A stretch of 64,000 nucleotides of DNA, from contig JAHLKH010000124.1 of the NCBI GenBank assembly GCA_025526915.1, positions 18,489-82,488 on the forward strand, given 5' to 3'. Under the pieces are notes generated by a model. The model was not told where the DNA came from. It ran no database searches and saw only the letters and a program-made list of their open reading frames with translations. Positions within the stretch are counted from its first letter, which is position 1; each line of letters begins with the position of its first letter. Of the stretch, positions 33,101-43,198 are shown piece by piece. A program made the position numbers and the translations under genes. The DNA is from Entophlyctis helioformis. Lineage: Eukaryota; Chytridiomycota; Chytridiomycetes; Chytridiales; Chytriomycetaceae.

Positions 33101-35034
33101 GCGAGCTCGACAAGTTTGAGAATGAGGCGCATCCTGACCTCGCACTGGATGCCAACCAGATCCAGTTTGGCGATATCCGGTACATGACGCCGGCCACACG
33201 CGTCGTCATGCTCGAGAACAAGGGCCAAGTGATTGCTCAGTACCGCTTTGTGCCCAAATTGGCCGAAGACCGTGCCTTCCAGCCATGGTGCTATGTCAAT
33301 CCATCCACTGGCGCATTGCTTCCTGGTAGGTGGCTGCTATGAATCTTCCCACCGCGTAAGAGCGTAGCTGACGCGCATGTGCGCTTCCAGGCGAGAAACT
33401 GCCCATCAACGTGACCATTCTTGTTGATCGGACCACCGCACCTGGCCTCAATTCAGGCAAAGAGTATCTCGAGGATATCCTCATTCTGCACACCGAGAAT
33501 GGCAAAGACCATTTCTTGTCCGTGTCAGCAAAATGGCAGCCGTCGTCGTTTGGCATGCCGCTCAATGTGCTGTGCCGCGTGGTGCTGCCCATCCGCAGCT
33601 ACTCTTTGGACGATCTCAGGGCCATCTACGAGTCGTGCGGCGAGGCGACCGGTGAGGCAGCAAAGACGGGCGGCGCTGGCTCGAATGGCGAATCTCTAGA
33701 CGGACAGGAGATTGAAGGCCCAACACCGCACCCGCCCATGCCAGTCGAGAACCAGCTGTCGTTACCCAAAGAGTTGTGGCGCCTGATTGATTTTATCTAC
33801 AAGTTTGGCATGGATGTGGCAAGTGGCTCTGCGATGGCTTGTGTTGGGTCATGTAACTCTGCCGCGATGCTGATGCTGACACGTCTCTCGATGCCCTGAG
33901 CAGGACAATCTGTTCCTATCTGCTGGAGACCCATCGCTCTGCGACTACTTCCGCGAGTGCATCGACACTGGTGTCGAATTCAATCTCGGCATCCTGCTGA
34001 GCGACCCGTATGACGAGAACATGTTTGCATCGTCCACGGACTACCTCAACATGAACGCATCCAGTGCAACCATGAACGTGCCGCCGCCACTGCCTCCACG
34101 GCCGATGCTGATGCAGGAAGACGTCTCTGTCAACATTGACGACCTCATTTCCAGCCTCGACAAGACGTCTCTGACAGCCATCCATGTGCGGCTGCCCCGT
34201 CCACGCGGCCGCGCGGTTGCGGTGCACTCTGCTGCCGAGACGCTCATGCGCTTCCTGGAAGCGCTGCCTGACCCTGTCGTGCCAAGTGCGCTCCACCGAC
34301 GCTGTGTTCTGGAAGGGTATCCGACGTTTGCGGCTGGGCGGCAGATCATCCAGTCGTTCCCGCCGCAGCACTACAACGCGTTCATTTACATTACGAGTTT
34401 CCTGCGCGAGGTGCTGACCAACTACCGCGGACGCGGCGAACTTGACAAGGAAAAGCTTGGTAAGAGCGAGCTGTGTCGGATGTGCAGCAGCGTCAACACT
34501 TCCAAGGACGATGCTTGACTGGCAGGCTGACCCGTGCTTTTGTGTGTGATAATATTGTGATCAGCCCAGGTGTTTTCGCCGATTGTCTTGCAGACGGTTG
34601 CAGCAGACTTCAAGTCGGCCACGCTAGCGTACGCACAGCTGCCCCCAGGATCAACCGGTGGCTCAACACCTGCATCCGTGACGACGTCGCCGCCCACCGC
34701 CGCTGCTGGCCCAGCATCTCCTCCCAAGTCAACCTCATCGTATCTGTCGTCCATGTTCTTTGGGCTGCCCGCGCGGCCTGCAGTCATTGGCAACACGAGC
34801 GCAGGCAATCTGTCGAGTGGCAGTGCGTCTGCGGGTCCTGGATCTGGACAGGCGGCAAGCACAAGCCCATTGCAGACGCAGCTACAGCAGCCACAGCCAA
34901 GACACGTGTCAGCCGGCATGATCGGGCCGCCCATTCCGGCAGACGCACTTGCACTCGCGGGTGGGATGGAGCAATGGAACCGCAAGCGCACCATGTTCTT
35001 GCTCAACTTTCTTGACCGGGACATCCATCTCTAG
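30172..35034 (+). CDS. Inositol polyphosphate 5-phosphatase, OCRL/INPP5B type (5-phosphatase + ASH + RhoGAP-like)
   Basis: Sixteen exons, nearly all with consistent phase. The N-terminal part (to about 31140) resembles a PH-like lipid-binding module. The catalytic domain starts RLFVSTWNVNN-like at 31531. It carries FQEVDLS, NKGAVGIRL, the metal/substrate motif FWMGDLNYR, PSWCDRVLW and MSDHKPVSARF. The ASH domain follows (RYMTPATRVVMLENKG). The C-terminal RhoGAP-like domain (33780-34640) has NLFLSAGDPS where active GAPs have an arginine finger, so it is probably GAP-inactive, as in human OCRL. The enzyme removes the 5-phosphate from PI(4,5)P2 and related lipids on endosome/Golgi membranes. Introns after 31835, 32966 and 33819 are GC-AG. 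The ending is Ser/Gln-rich then WNRKRTMFLLNFLDRDIHL. Confidence 0.95.
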
Positions 35035-35148
35035 TGGCTGACCTGCAGCCCGCCGAGTCTTGACATTTCGTCGATTGAAGTGGTGGTTTTGATGTTTGCT
35101 GCTTGTTGACATTGTGAGTGTCGCAGAGTCCGACTCTGGCAGAATGCC

Positions 35149-35205
<57 letters not shown>

Positions 35206-35379
35206 TCTCTTATGCACACTCATGCAAGCACAGCCCACTGACCAGCTGCTCTGCACATGTTCCGCACGGCCGGCCGTTCCCTCTCTGCAACTCGCTCTGG
35301 CCGTCCTGGCTGCTGCGCCTGGGATCATCTCACCACAACGACCACAACGACCACAACAACTGCAGCCAGCCGCACCAGC
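35035..35379. other. Intergenic region with (CTG)n, upstream of NDUFB3-like gene
   Basis: A perfect then interrupted (GCT/CTG)n array of about 18 units lies at 35150-35205. CACAACGACCACAACGACCAC repeats precede the ATG at 35380. The reading frame is open from an upstream ATG at 35257 and would add 41 residues with a Thr run; I treat this as leader because NDUFB3 normally has no cleaved presequence. Confidence 0.7.
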
Positions 35380-35709
35380 ATGGCCAAGACCGAGTTCAGC
35401 CTCTTCCCGCACAAGCTGTGGCGCCCCGTGGCCCCGTACCTGGAGGGCGACCTGCCCAAGGACATGAAGGACCCGTGGGCCCGCCGCGAAGCCTGGCGCT
35501 ACCACCCCTTCTTCTCGCTGCGCAACCGCATGCGCAACCTCGTGCCTGGCTTGGGTCTCGGCGTGGCCTCGTTTGGCCTCTACGTGCTCTACGACCAGTG
35601 GTACTACTCCAAGGGCCCTGGCGCCGCCGAGACGGCCCACTGGGCAAAGTTCATGGAGGAGCGCCGCAAGCGTATGGGCCACGACGAGCACGGCCATGGC
35701 CACCACTAG
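35380..35709 (+). CDS. Mitochondrial complex I subunit NDUFB3/B12-like
   Basis: A 109-residue single-exon protein. Near the N-terminus is the family motif region DPWARREAWRYHPFF. A single hydrophobic segment follows (LVPGLGLGVASFGLYVLY) and then a charged C-terminus ending HGHGHH. Length, one transmembrane helix and the DPW...EAWRY motif fit the accessory B12 subunit in the membrane arm of NADH:ubiquinone oxidoreductase. The terminal His-rich tail is unusual. The start at 35380 is preferred over the longer in-frame alternative at 35257. Confidence 0.8.
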   Translation: MAKTEFSLFPHKLWRPVAPYLEGDLPKDMKDPWARREAWRYHPFFSLRNRMRNLVPGLGLGVASFGLYVLYDQWYYSKGPGAAETAHWAKFMEERRKRMGHDEHGHGHH

Positions 35710-36269
35710 ACTGCCACCGTCGTTGTCCTGTGCATGGCATCGATTGGCAACGGATTCCCCCCCAGCTGAGCAGATCTGCCGTGCAGCACCCCTTCGTTTC
35801 CGACCCCACATATCCAGCGTTGACCACCACCGCCATCTTTCCTCTGGAATGCAGCCCGACTCTCTCTCTCAACTCCATTTCACATGAACATCTTGCCGCA
35901 GATCATGAGCTGTCGGCCTGGGGAGTGAATGCCTGCGAGATGGCGCAGTGAGACGAGTGTAGAGGTCGCTATTCAAAAAGGCTCTGCAGCACACAAGTGG
36001 ACTGCAATGTCTGTGCCGGCCATCAGTTCATGGCCATGCCCGCAGATACACGCAGTAGATCGCGACGATCTCGTCAACTGGGCGAATCTCGTTGTTGCCT
36101 ACAGTCAACGAGCTGGAAGCCAACGTTTTGGATACGGCGGGAGAGATCTGCAGGATCGGCTGGGCTTTTTATTACGACGCCTTGGATGCTGCTGTTCTGC
36201 TGTCCATGATCCGTCCGCCACCACCCCATTGGCCACCACCACAGCCACGACCAGTCAACGAAACAGTAT
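35710..36269. other. Convergent intergenic region
   Basis: 560 bp between the stops of the NDUFB3-like gene and RPB6. No coding frame with recognisable content; likely 3' UTRs of both genes. Confidence 0.5.
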
Positions 36270-37057
36270 TTACTCGGGAGGAATCAGCTCATCGACGGCC
36301 CAGTCTTCCCACGAGCCGTCGGGCATGAACCGCCGCACCATGAGCGGGATCTTGCGCTCGCGCAGCTCCTTCATGGCAATCTGCAGCGGATCCGACTCGC
36401 CCGTGAGGTCGACCATGACCGGCGCGTTCATGGACACCTGCAGTGCGCGCGTGCCCAGGATGCGTGCCTTTTCGTACTTTGTCATGTACGGCGTTGTCAT
36501 GCGCTGGTCCTTGGGGATCGGTCCTGGGCCGCCTGCGCCGCCTGCGCCTGCTGCGTGGCCCTGTGGGTTTCCGTGCAGTGTCAGCTACTGTACATGTGCT
36601 CGTGTCTATCTATCAATGTATCCATGTCTGGCTGCTGGTAGTGTTTCTGCTGCTGGTGTTGCTGGTGTCCGTATGCGCATAGAGTGGCATGTCTGCACCA
36701 CAGAGCGGCTGCGACTGCCAGACAGTCCACGGACAAGGCCGGGCCCATGTCCATGTCCAGTCTGCCGACCACAGTCCATGCCATGCCATGCCATGCCATT
36801 CCAGAAGATTCCGCTTGCTGCCCCGCTTGCTGCCCCAGACCAACTCTGAAAAGAAAACAGCGTGCGAGAGCGAGGGAGCCAGCCAGCCAGGCACGTACGT
36901 CGTCGTGGCCGTTGGGAAGCACTTCGGTGCGTTCATGTGCGTGCATGCCCGCATACTCGTCGTCCTCGGGGAGGGGCTCGTCGGGGATATCTTCGTACTC
37001 GACGGGCTCGTCATAGTAGTCGTTCGCACCTCCGTCGCTGCCGCCGTAATCTGACAT
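36270..37057 (-). CDS. RPB6: RNA polymerases I/II/III common subunit RPABC2 (Rpb6)
   Basis: Two exons (37057-36899, 36560-36270), about 149 residues. The acidic N-terminal tail ([20 protein letters not shown]) is typical. The conserved core reads [46 protein letters not shown] and [18 protein letters not shown]. Rpb6 is shared by all three nuclear RNA polymerases and anchors the clamp. The 338-bp intron is larger than most here. An upstream in-frame ATG at 37069 would add four residues. Confidence 0.97.
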
Positions 37058-37450
37058 GATGCTGGGCAAGATTTGAACTTTTGTTGAGCCAGGATTTCGA
37101 ATTTAAACTTGTCACGTGGGGTCACGCGATCTCACGTGTTGCTGGCCATCCCAGGCATTCAGCGAGGGGCCGCCGATGCGCTCTCCATGAGAGGCAGCCT
37201 GGTCAATGCAGCAAGTAGGCTGCACTCGGCCAGTAGCGCCCCGTCAGTCCGAGAACAAAGTGAGCAAAACATCGCGACGCGACGCGTTTCTGCCAAAAGT
37301 GCACTCTTGGAGCAGGCAGTAGTGCGACGGCACATGAGGTCATGTTATGCAGAAGAGGTTTATTCGCCCAAACAAGGCTGGCAGAGGCAACTTCTTGCCT
37401 CAAAAGAAAGGTGCGAGAAAGGTGTGAGAAGGGAGGGAGAAAGAGCGGAT
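37058..37450. other. Intergenic region between PAM2-CCCH gene and RPB6
   Basis: 393 bp serving as 3' flank of the upstream gene and promoter of RPB6 (both reverse strand). CACGTGNNNTCACG-like elements occur near 37115-37136 (cacgtggggtcacg; ctcacgtgtt), containing two CACGTG E-box cores about 20 bp apart. No coding frame recognised. Confidence 0.5.
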
Positions 37451-40400
37451 CATGCAGAAGGGTGGAGGAAGGCGCAGTCGTCGCCGTACTTGCACTTGGG
37501 GTAGAACCTGCCATCCAGCAACGCAAGGGTCAGTCATTGCGGTTGATCTGCCATGGATCCAGCGCAAGAAACTTACTTGCACGCCTCGGTCGGGTGCGAG
37601 TAGATGCATCCGTGGTCCTTGTTGATGCACTTTTGGCCGTAGATGCACTTGGCAACGCCGCGCTTGGCGACGTTGCTGGCGGATGCCTGGCGCTTGACGC
37701 GGACAGCAGGCTCAGAGGCAGTCGCAGGGGCAGAGGCAGAGGCAGACTCGTCATCAAGACGAGCGTCTTCTGCAGGGACAGAGGCAGCCAGAGTCTCGGT
37801 GGCGGTCGCAGTAGTCGTTGTAGTGGTGGTGGTAGTGGCCGAGTTGCGCGACACGGTGCTGCGCTTGCTGGTAGCCGTAAGCGTGTCCTTGACGAAAAAG
37901 TCTGCAAGCGTGGGCATCTGCGGTGCATCATCAACAACGCTCGTGCGCGAGTTGCGCTTCTTGAGCTGCTGCTTCTTCTGCGACTCGGAGGACCGCTTCG
38001 AGTTGAGCTGCTTGCCGTGCTCACCAGCGTTCTGGTTGCCGTTGGCATTGCCCTGGCCCCGACGTCCCTGGCGCTGGCCACTGCCCTGCTGCTGCGACTG
38101 GTCTGCACCATACACCGGGTACGTGTAGTTGGCGTATGCAGGGTAGTAGTGCTCGCCCACTCCAGCAGCATCCACAGCGCCTGCCCATCAACACAAAAGA
38201 GCATGTCAGCACCGATCGCAGCATCAAGGAGTATGGCGAGCAGCCAGCTGTGCGCTTACCTCCAGGAATGAACTCGACAGCATTGAAGTTGAAGCTGGCA
38301 GTCGGGGACGACGTCTGCTGCTTCTTTTCGGTTTGGGGCTCGGAAGCCTGCTCGCCAGCATCAAGCTGCTCGACAGACGACACCTGGATCTCCTCCTCGC
38401 TGACCTCGACCTCGGCGGTGCCAACAACAGTCACGCTCTCGGCAACCGACTCGACAGACGATGAGATCGACTCGATGGAAGCAGCCTTCTTGAGGGAGTT
38501 CTCCTCGCGCTCCTCGACAATCGTCTCGGCAATGGACTCGATGGAAGTGGTCTTCTTGAGCAGCGTTTCGGTGGCGACAATGACAGTCGTCTCAACAGTA
38601 GTGGTCTCAACGGTAGTGGTCTCGACAGTGGCTGTCTCCTCGACGGCGGCAATCTCCTCGGCAGTGGTCTCGACGGAAACCTGGTCTTCGACGACGGCCT
38701 CGACAACAGCGGCGATCGCCTCGGCAGCAATCTCGACTGCAGCCTCAACTGCAGCCTCAATCGTAGCCTCGACGGCATCGGTCTGGTCAAGCGCCAGCAC
38801 CTCGTCGACCTCCTCTGGCTCAGCCTCTTCAAGAATCGGCGAGAGCGGCGACGCGTCAAGGTAAATGTTCTGGTCGTCCGCAAAGCTCGTGACATTGACA
38901 AGGAGCGGAGCAGACGCCTCTGCGAGATCCAACGCCCTTAGAGCAGCATCGACGTCCGCGCGAATGTCGTCCGCGTCCTCGTCCTCGATCTGGACCGACA
39001 TGTTTCCAACAGCGATGGCATTGACAGCCTCGATCTCCTCCTCGTTGCCGTCAATCTCGGTGACATTGGCGGTGTCAAAGGCAGCCATCGACGACGAGCC
39101 GCCAAGAGCGTTCGAGAGGAGAGCGACGGCAGCGGCAGCATCAGCGAGCTCCTCTTCGTTGAACTGCTGGTCGTGCTCCATTTCGTCGTACGCCTGGAGC
39201 TCCTCCATCATGGCAAGCAGCTCGCGGCGCTTGGATGGATCGGCACCCATGACCTGGAACACAGCTTCCATGGCAGCCTGCTTGTTGGCAGCGCCAAAGA
39301 AGGTCTTGGCCTCCTCCTCGTCGTCGTCGTCATTGTCGTCGCAATCGATGTAGTCCTCGTCGTTCTCGTCATCGGCAAGAGTCTCGTGGCTTTGGTTCTG
39401 CGAAACGATCATGTCAAGCAGAGCCTTGTCCATGTAGCGCTCGGCGTCATCGTTCAGGCTGTCGAGAGCGCGGGACAGACCGGCACCGGCGGCAAGTGCG
39501 CTCATCTCCTCGAAGAGATCTAGCGAGAGAAGGCGCAAGAGGACGGCTTGGTGTGAGTGGTCCAACTGGTGCACCGAAAGAGCGACGCCGTCGCACAGAC
39601 AACGACAGAGCGGAGCCTTGAATGCAAAGGGACAACGACCGCCACAGGCAAAGCGAATACAGTGTCAGAGCAAGGACGGGCTTACCGTCGGAAGGCTCGA
39701 TCTGCTCAAGGATGGCCTCGAGCGTCGCCATGCGCTCCTCGTGGCCGGCCAGCTCGGCGTCGGCGTTGTTGCTTGTGGCAGAAGCAGCCTGGTGGGCAAG
39801 CGGGCCATGACGTTGAATGGAAGAGGAGACGGGTCAGAGGCAGGCCAGAATGGAGTGTGCACCAAGAGCGCTGCATGGCGGCACTGCCGCAGAATGCAGG
39901 TGTGGCAGCAATGCAGAAAGGTGCTCGTTGTGTTGACGGGGCACAGAAACGCACCTGTGGAGTAGCGTAGCCAGAATCGGCATCTCTGTGCGATGCGCTT
40001 TTCTTTGTGGTGGTCGTCGAGGTCGTCGTGGTGGTGGTGGTCGTGGTGGTGGTGGTGGTCGAAGCAGAAGATGAAGAGGCGGCAGCGGCAGCAGCAGCAC
40101 GGGCAGCGGCTTTCTTGGCCTTGCTGGCCTTCTTGGCCTCCTTGGCCTGCATGTACTCCTTGGAGTACTTGATGCTGCGGTCCTTGGGCTTGTCGTCGTC
40201 CAGCGGCGACGTCCAAGCAGAGGCGGCAATCGAGCCAACAACGAGCACAGCGAGCGACAGGATCCAGAAGCGGGCCGTGGTTGCGTGCGAAACAGCGGCG
40301 ACCTTGGGCATGGGGACGGAGATGTTGCGCAGCCAGCGGTCGGGCCGGATGCCAGACGCAGCGGTCGCAGCGGCCGCAAGCGAGACGGCGACTAAGCCAA

Positions 40401-40467
40401 ACGTGGCAGCGTCGTTGTCGCTCGGCGGCTCGTTGGCGTTGCGGCGGGCTGGGCGGCTCTGCTGCAT
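37451..40467 (-). CDS. Predicted membrane-anchored PAM2-motif, CCCH (Nab2-type) zinc-finger protein
   Basis: Five exons with consistent phases (40467-39955, 39788-39687, 39519-38260, 38180-37577, 37507-37451), about 844 residues. The N-terminal 110 residues hold one or two hydrophobic segments (FGLVAVSLAAAATAASG; FWILSLAVLVVGSIAAS), then a Lys/Ala and Thr-rich stretch. The centre is long and very acidic (YIDCDDNDDDDEEEA; Val/Glu/Thr repeats). A PAM2-like PABP-binding motif, FNFNAVEFIPGG, precedes a Tyr/Gln-rich segment. The C-terminus has two CCCH fingers with Nab2/ZC3H14 spacing: CIYGQKCINKDHGCIYSH and CKFYPKCKYGDDCAFLH. Binding to poly(A) or PABP on a membrane is inferred. If the first exon belonged to another gene the soluble part would start near MATLEAILEQ (39731), but splice phase supports one gene. 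Confidence 0.78.
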
Positions 40468-40533
40468 TCTGAATTGCACGGCAAGTGGAAATTTGCAGGT
40501 CGCCTGTTTTTGTTGCAACTTTGCATCTGCACG
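40468..40533. promoter_or_regulatory. 66-bp bidirectional promoter
   Basis: Only 66 bp separate the divergent start codons of the PAM2-CCCH gene and WDR70. The stretch includes TTTTTGTTGCAAC. The two genes must share core promoter sequence or have extremely short leaders. Confidence 0.6.
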
Positions 40534-42905
40534 ATGGACGACGCAGCGCTGATGCGGGCCATGGGCCTGCCCGTCGGCTTTGGCGGCGGCACTGCTGCTC
40601 GGCAGAGCGCTCACGCCCCTGCATCTGCGTCTGCATCTGCGTCTGCATCTTCGAAAGCTGCTGCTCCAGCGGTTCCAGCATCCAAGGCAAAGGATGCTGC
40701 AAGCAGCAGCAAGTCGGCCAGGCAAGACGACGACAACGACAACGATGACGACCTCATCGGACCGCCCATGCCGCCGCAAGCCAGTGCCAGGGTTGCAGGC
40801 TCAGATGCAGATGCAAAGACTGGCAGCAGCAAGAGCAGGAGACCCAGCGACAGCGACGATGATGAGGACGACGACGACGACGGCGACGACGCCAGCAACG
40901 CATTCGAGGCAGACGCGCTGCCCATCGCCGAGCGGGCTGCACTCCGAGACCATCTCAAGTCGGTGACTGCGCTTGCGCTCGACTCTGGCGGCGGCCGCTT
41001 CATCTCGGCCGGCCGAGACAACATGGTCAAGATGTGGGACTTTTACGGCATGAACGTGTCCATGAAGCCGTTCAGATCCTTCGAGCCGGTCGAGGGCAAT
41101 CCGATCCGCGACGTGCAGTTCAATGCTGCTGGCGACAAGTTCCTTGTGGCACCGAGCACCAACCAGATGAAGATCTACGATCGAGAAGGGTCCCAGCTGT
41201 GCGTCTCGGCTGTGGTGCATGCGACTCTGGCTCTTGCTGCGCAATGGCTGACGCAACGCACTGGCATTGGAACGGCAGGCTCGAGTTTGTCAAGGGCGAT
41301 CCGTACATCCGCGATCTTCGACACACAAAGGGGCACGTGGCCGCGCTGACCTGTGGCCGCTGGCATCCACACGACAAGAAGTTGTGCCTGTCGGCATCAC
41401 TGGACGGCACGATCCGTATCTGGGATGTGGAGGCCGCAGTCAAACAAAAGGATGTCATTGTGGTCAGGTCCAAACAGGCCGGCGGTCGCACCAACGTCAC
41501 CGCAGCTGCCTACTCCAACGACGGCAAGATGATTGCTGGAGGTCAGTCGTGATGCGACTCCGTGTCGCTTGCGAACACCATCGACTGACGCTGAGACACT
41601 CGTTGTGGCAGCTGCGTCTGATGGTGCCCTCCGCATCTGGAACGCAAGCGGCCCGTACATCAACCCAACGCATGTAAGCCCATTATGCCCAGAGCGTGTG
41701 GCTCCATGGTGCATGGACTTGGATTGACGCGCGTCTTGGACACAGACGGCCGAGAATGCCCACATGCAAGGCGGATCGGCGTCGTCCGTCTCGTTCTCGA
41801 TCAACAACCAGCACATTCTCACCCGCGCCATGGACGATACGCTCAAGCTGTGGGACATTCGCAACTTTAAGAAACCCGTCGCGGCCGTGCCGGATCTGCC
41901 AACGTTTTACGAGGAGACCAACGCTATATTCTCGCCCAACGACCGCTATGTGCTCACCGGCACGTCGGTCAAGAAGGGGGTCGAGAAGGGATCCATCCTC
42001 GTGTTTGACCGCCACACGCTCGAGAGTGTTCAAGAGATTCCTATGGACAGCCCCGTGGTGCGCGTGCTGTGGTCAGGTAAACTGAACCAGATCTTTGCGG
42101 GCACAGGCGACGGAAGCGTGCAAGTGTTGTACGACCCAGTCATGAGCATGGGAGGCATCAAAGCACCCCTTGCGCGCAAGCCAAAGAAGCTGGCAGTGGA
42201 CGACTATGCGATTGCCATGTAGGTAGCGGATATGTGGCGGGTAAGTGTGTTTGTCAAGCTGACGTTGAATGGCGAGGGATGCAGCAACCCGCATGGCGTC
42301 GATGGGCCCATCTTCACGCCAGGAGCGCACATGCGCGGCGAGAAGCCCAGATCCAAGCGCAAGGTGCATGAGGAAGAGATCAACAAGCGCCGCCCAGGTA
42401 ACTGCCTGCTCCAGCTGCCCTTGCAGAGACGAGCTGTGCGACACTGTGCGACACTGTGCGTTTGCTTACAGCGCGTGCTGTTGCAGAGGTGCCGTCGAGC
42501 GTGTCAGGACACGGCAAGGGCGGCAAGCTGGGCACAAGTGTCATGCAGCACATGATGCGCAACTTTATTGACAAGGACGAGCGGCGGCAGGAGGATCCTC
42601 GCGAGGCGATTCTCAAGTTTGCAGAGGAAGCAGCGGGTGGGTGGCTTGCATCTGGTGGCTTGATGCTTGTAGCTTGTAGCCTGTAGCTTGTCGCTTGTGC
42701 ACACGCGGATCTCGCCACGACTGGCTGGCTGACGGACTGGCTGACCGGCCGACTGGCCCGCTGGCCATCTTGTGCCGACGCGACCACAGCGAATCCGTTC
42801 TTTGTCACGCCCGCGTACAAGGACAACAAGCAGGTGTTTTCGGAAAAGGTGTACGAGGACGACATGGAGCAGGTCATTGCCGAGCGCAAGAAGCGGCGCC
42901 AGTGA
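40534..42905 (+). CDS. WDR70: WD-repeat protein WDR70
   Basis: Seven exons (40534-41199, 41279-41541, 41612-41673, 41746-42218, 42285-42397, 42472-42636, 42790-42905), all GT-AG and in phase. The N-terminus is Ala/Ser then Asp-rich and contains DDDLIGPPMPP, the GPP motif of the family. Beta-propeller repeats include DNMVKMWDFYGM, KGHVAALTCGRWHP, DGTIRIWDVE and DDTLKLWDIRNF. The C-terminal tail has FTPGAHMRGEKPRSKRKVHE and NPFFVTPAYKDNNKQVF, characteristic of WDR70. The family acts in the nucleus with Cul4-Ddb1 in histone H2B ubiquitination and DNA end resection. HUS1, another DNA-damage gene, is the next gene on the same strand. Confidence 0.96.
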
Positions 42906-42933
42906 GGCGGGGCGGGGCTGGGCGGGGCGGGGG

Positions 42934-43037
42934 GCGATGCGATGCGATGCGATGCGATGCGATGCGATGCGATGCGATGCGATGCGATGCGATGCGATGC
43001 GATGCGATGCGATGCGATGCGATGCGATGCGATGCGA
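42934..43037. repeat. (GCGAT)n pentanucleotide microsatellite
   Basis: About 21 uninterrupted copies of GCGAT, beginning 29 bp after the WDR70 stop codon and preceded by a G-rich stretch (ggcggggctgggcggggcgggg). Because 5 is not a multiple of 3, all three frames encode the same repeating peptide, producing spurious long open frames. Confidence 0.98.
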
Positions 43038-43198
43038 GGTGGTGCCAGCCAAGTCGCTTGTGCAGTGTGGATGAATGAACGGAATGCAATGTGGATGAAT
43101 GCATCTGCACTGTGGCAGTGAAGCGTGCAAGCGACCGAACAAGACTGCCTGCCCCTCGTCTTGTCCGGACATCGACCAACACGCAACCACCAGCCACG

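Noticed and set aside
35150..35205. Poly-leucine/poly-alanine open frames across the CTG repeat
   Set aside because: Produced by a trinucleotide repeat; no flanking coding similarity, and the region is upstream of the NDUFB3-like start.
35257..35379. N-terminal extension of the NDUFB3-like protein
   Set aside because: The frame is open but encodes a threonine run from a CCA/ACG repeat; the family normally starts near the DPW motif without a presequence.
38136..38864. Plus-strand Ser/Thr/Val-rich frame resembling a mucin
   Set aside because: Antisense of the acidic Glu/Val/Thr region of the PAM2-CCCH gene.
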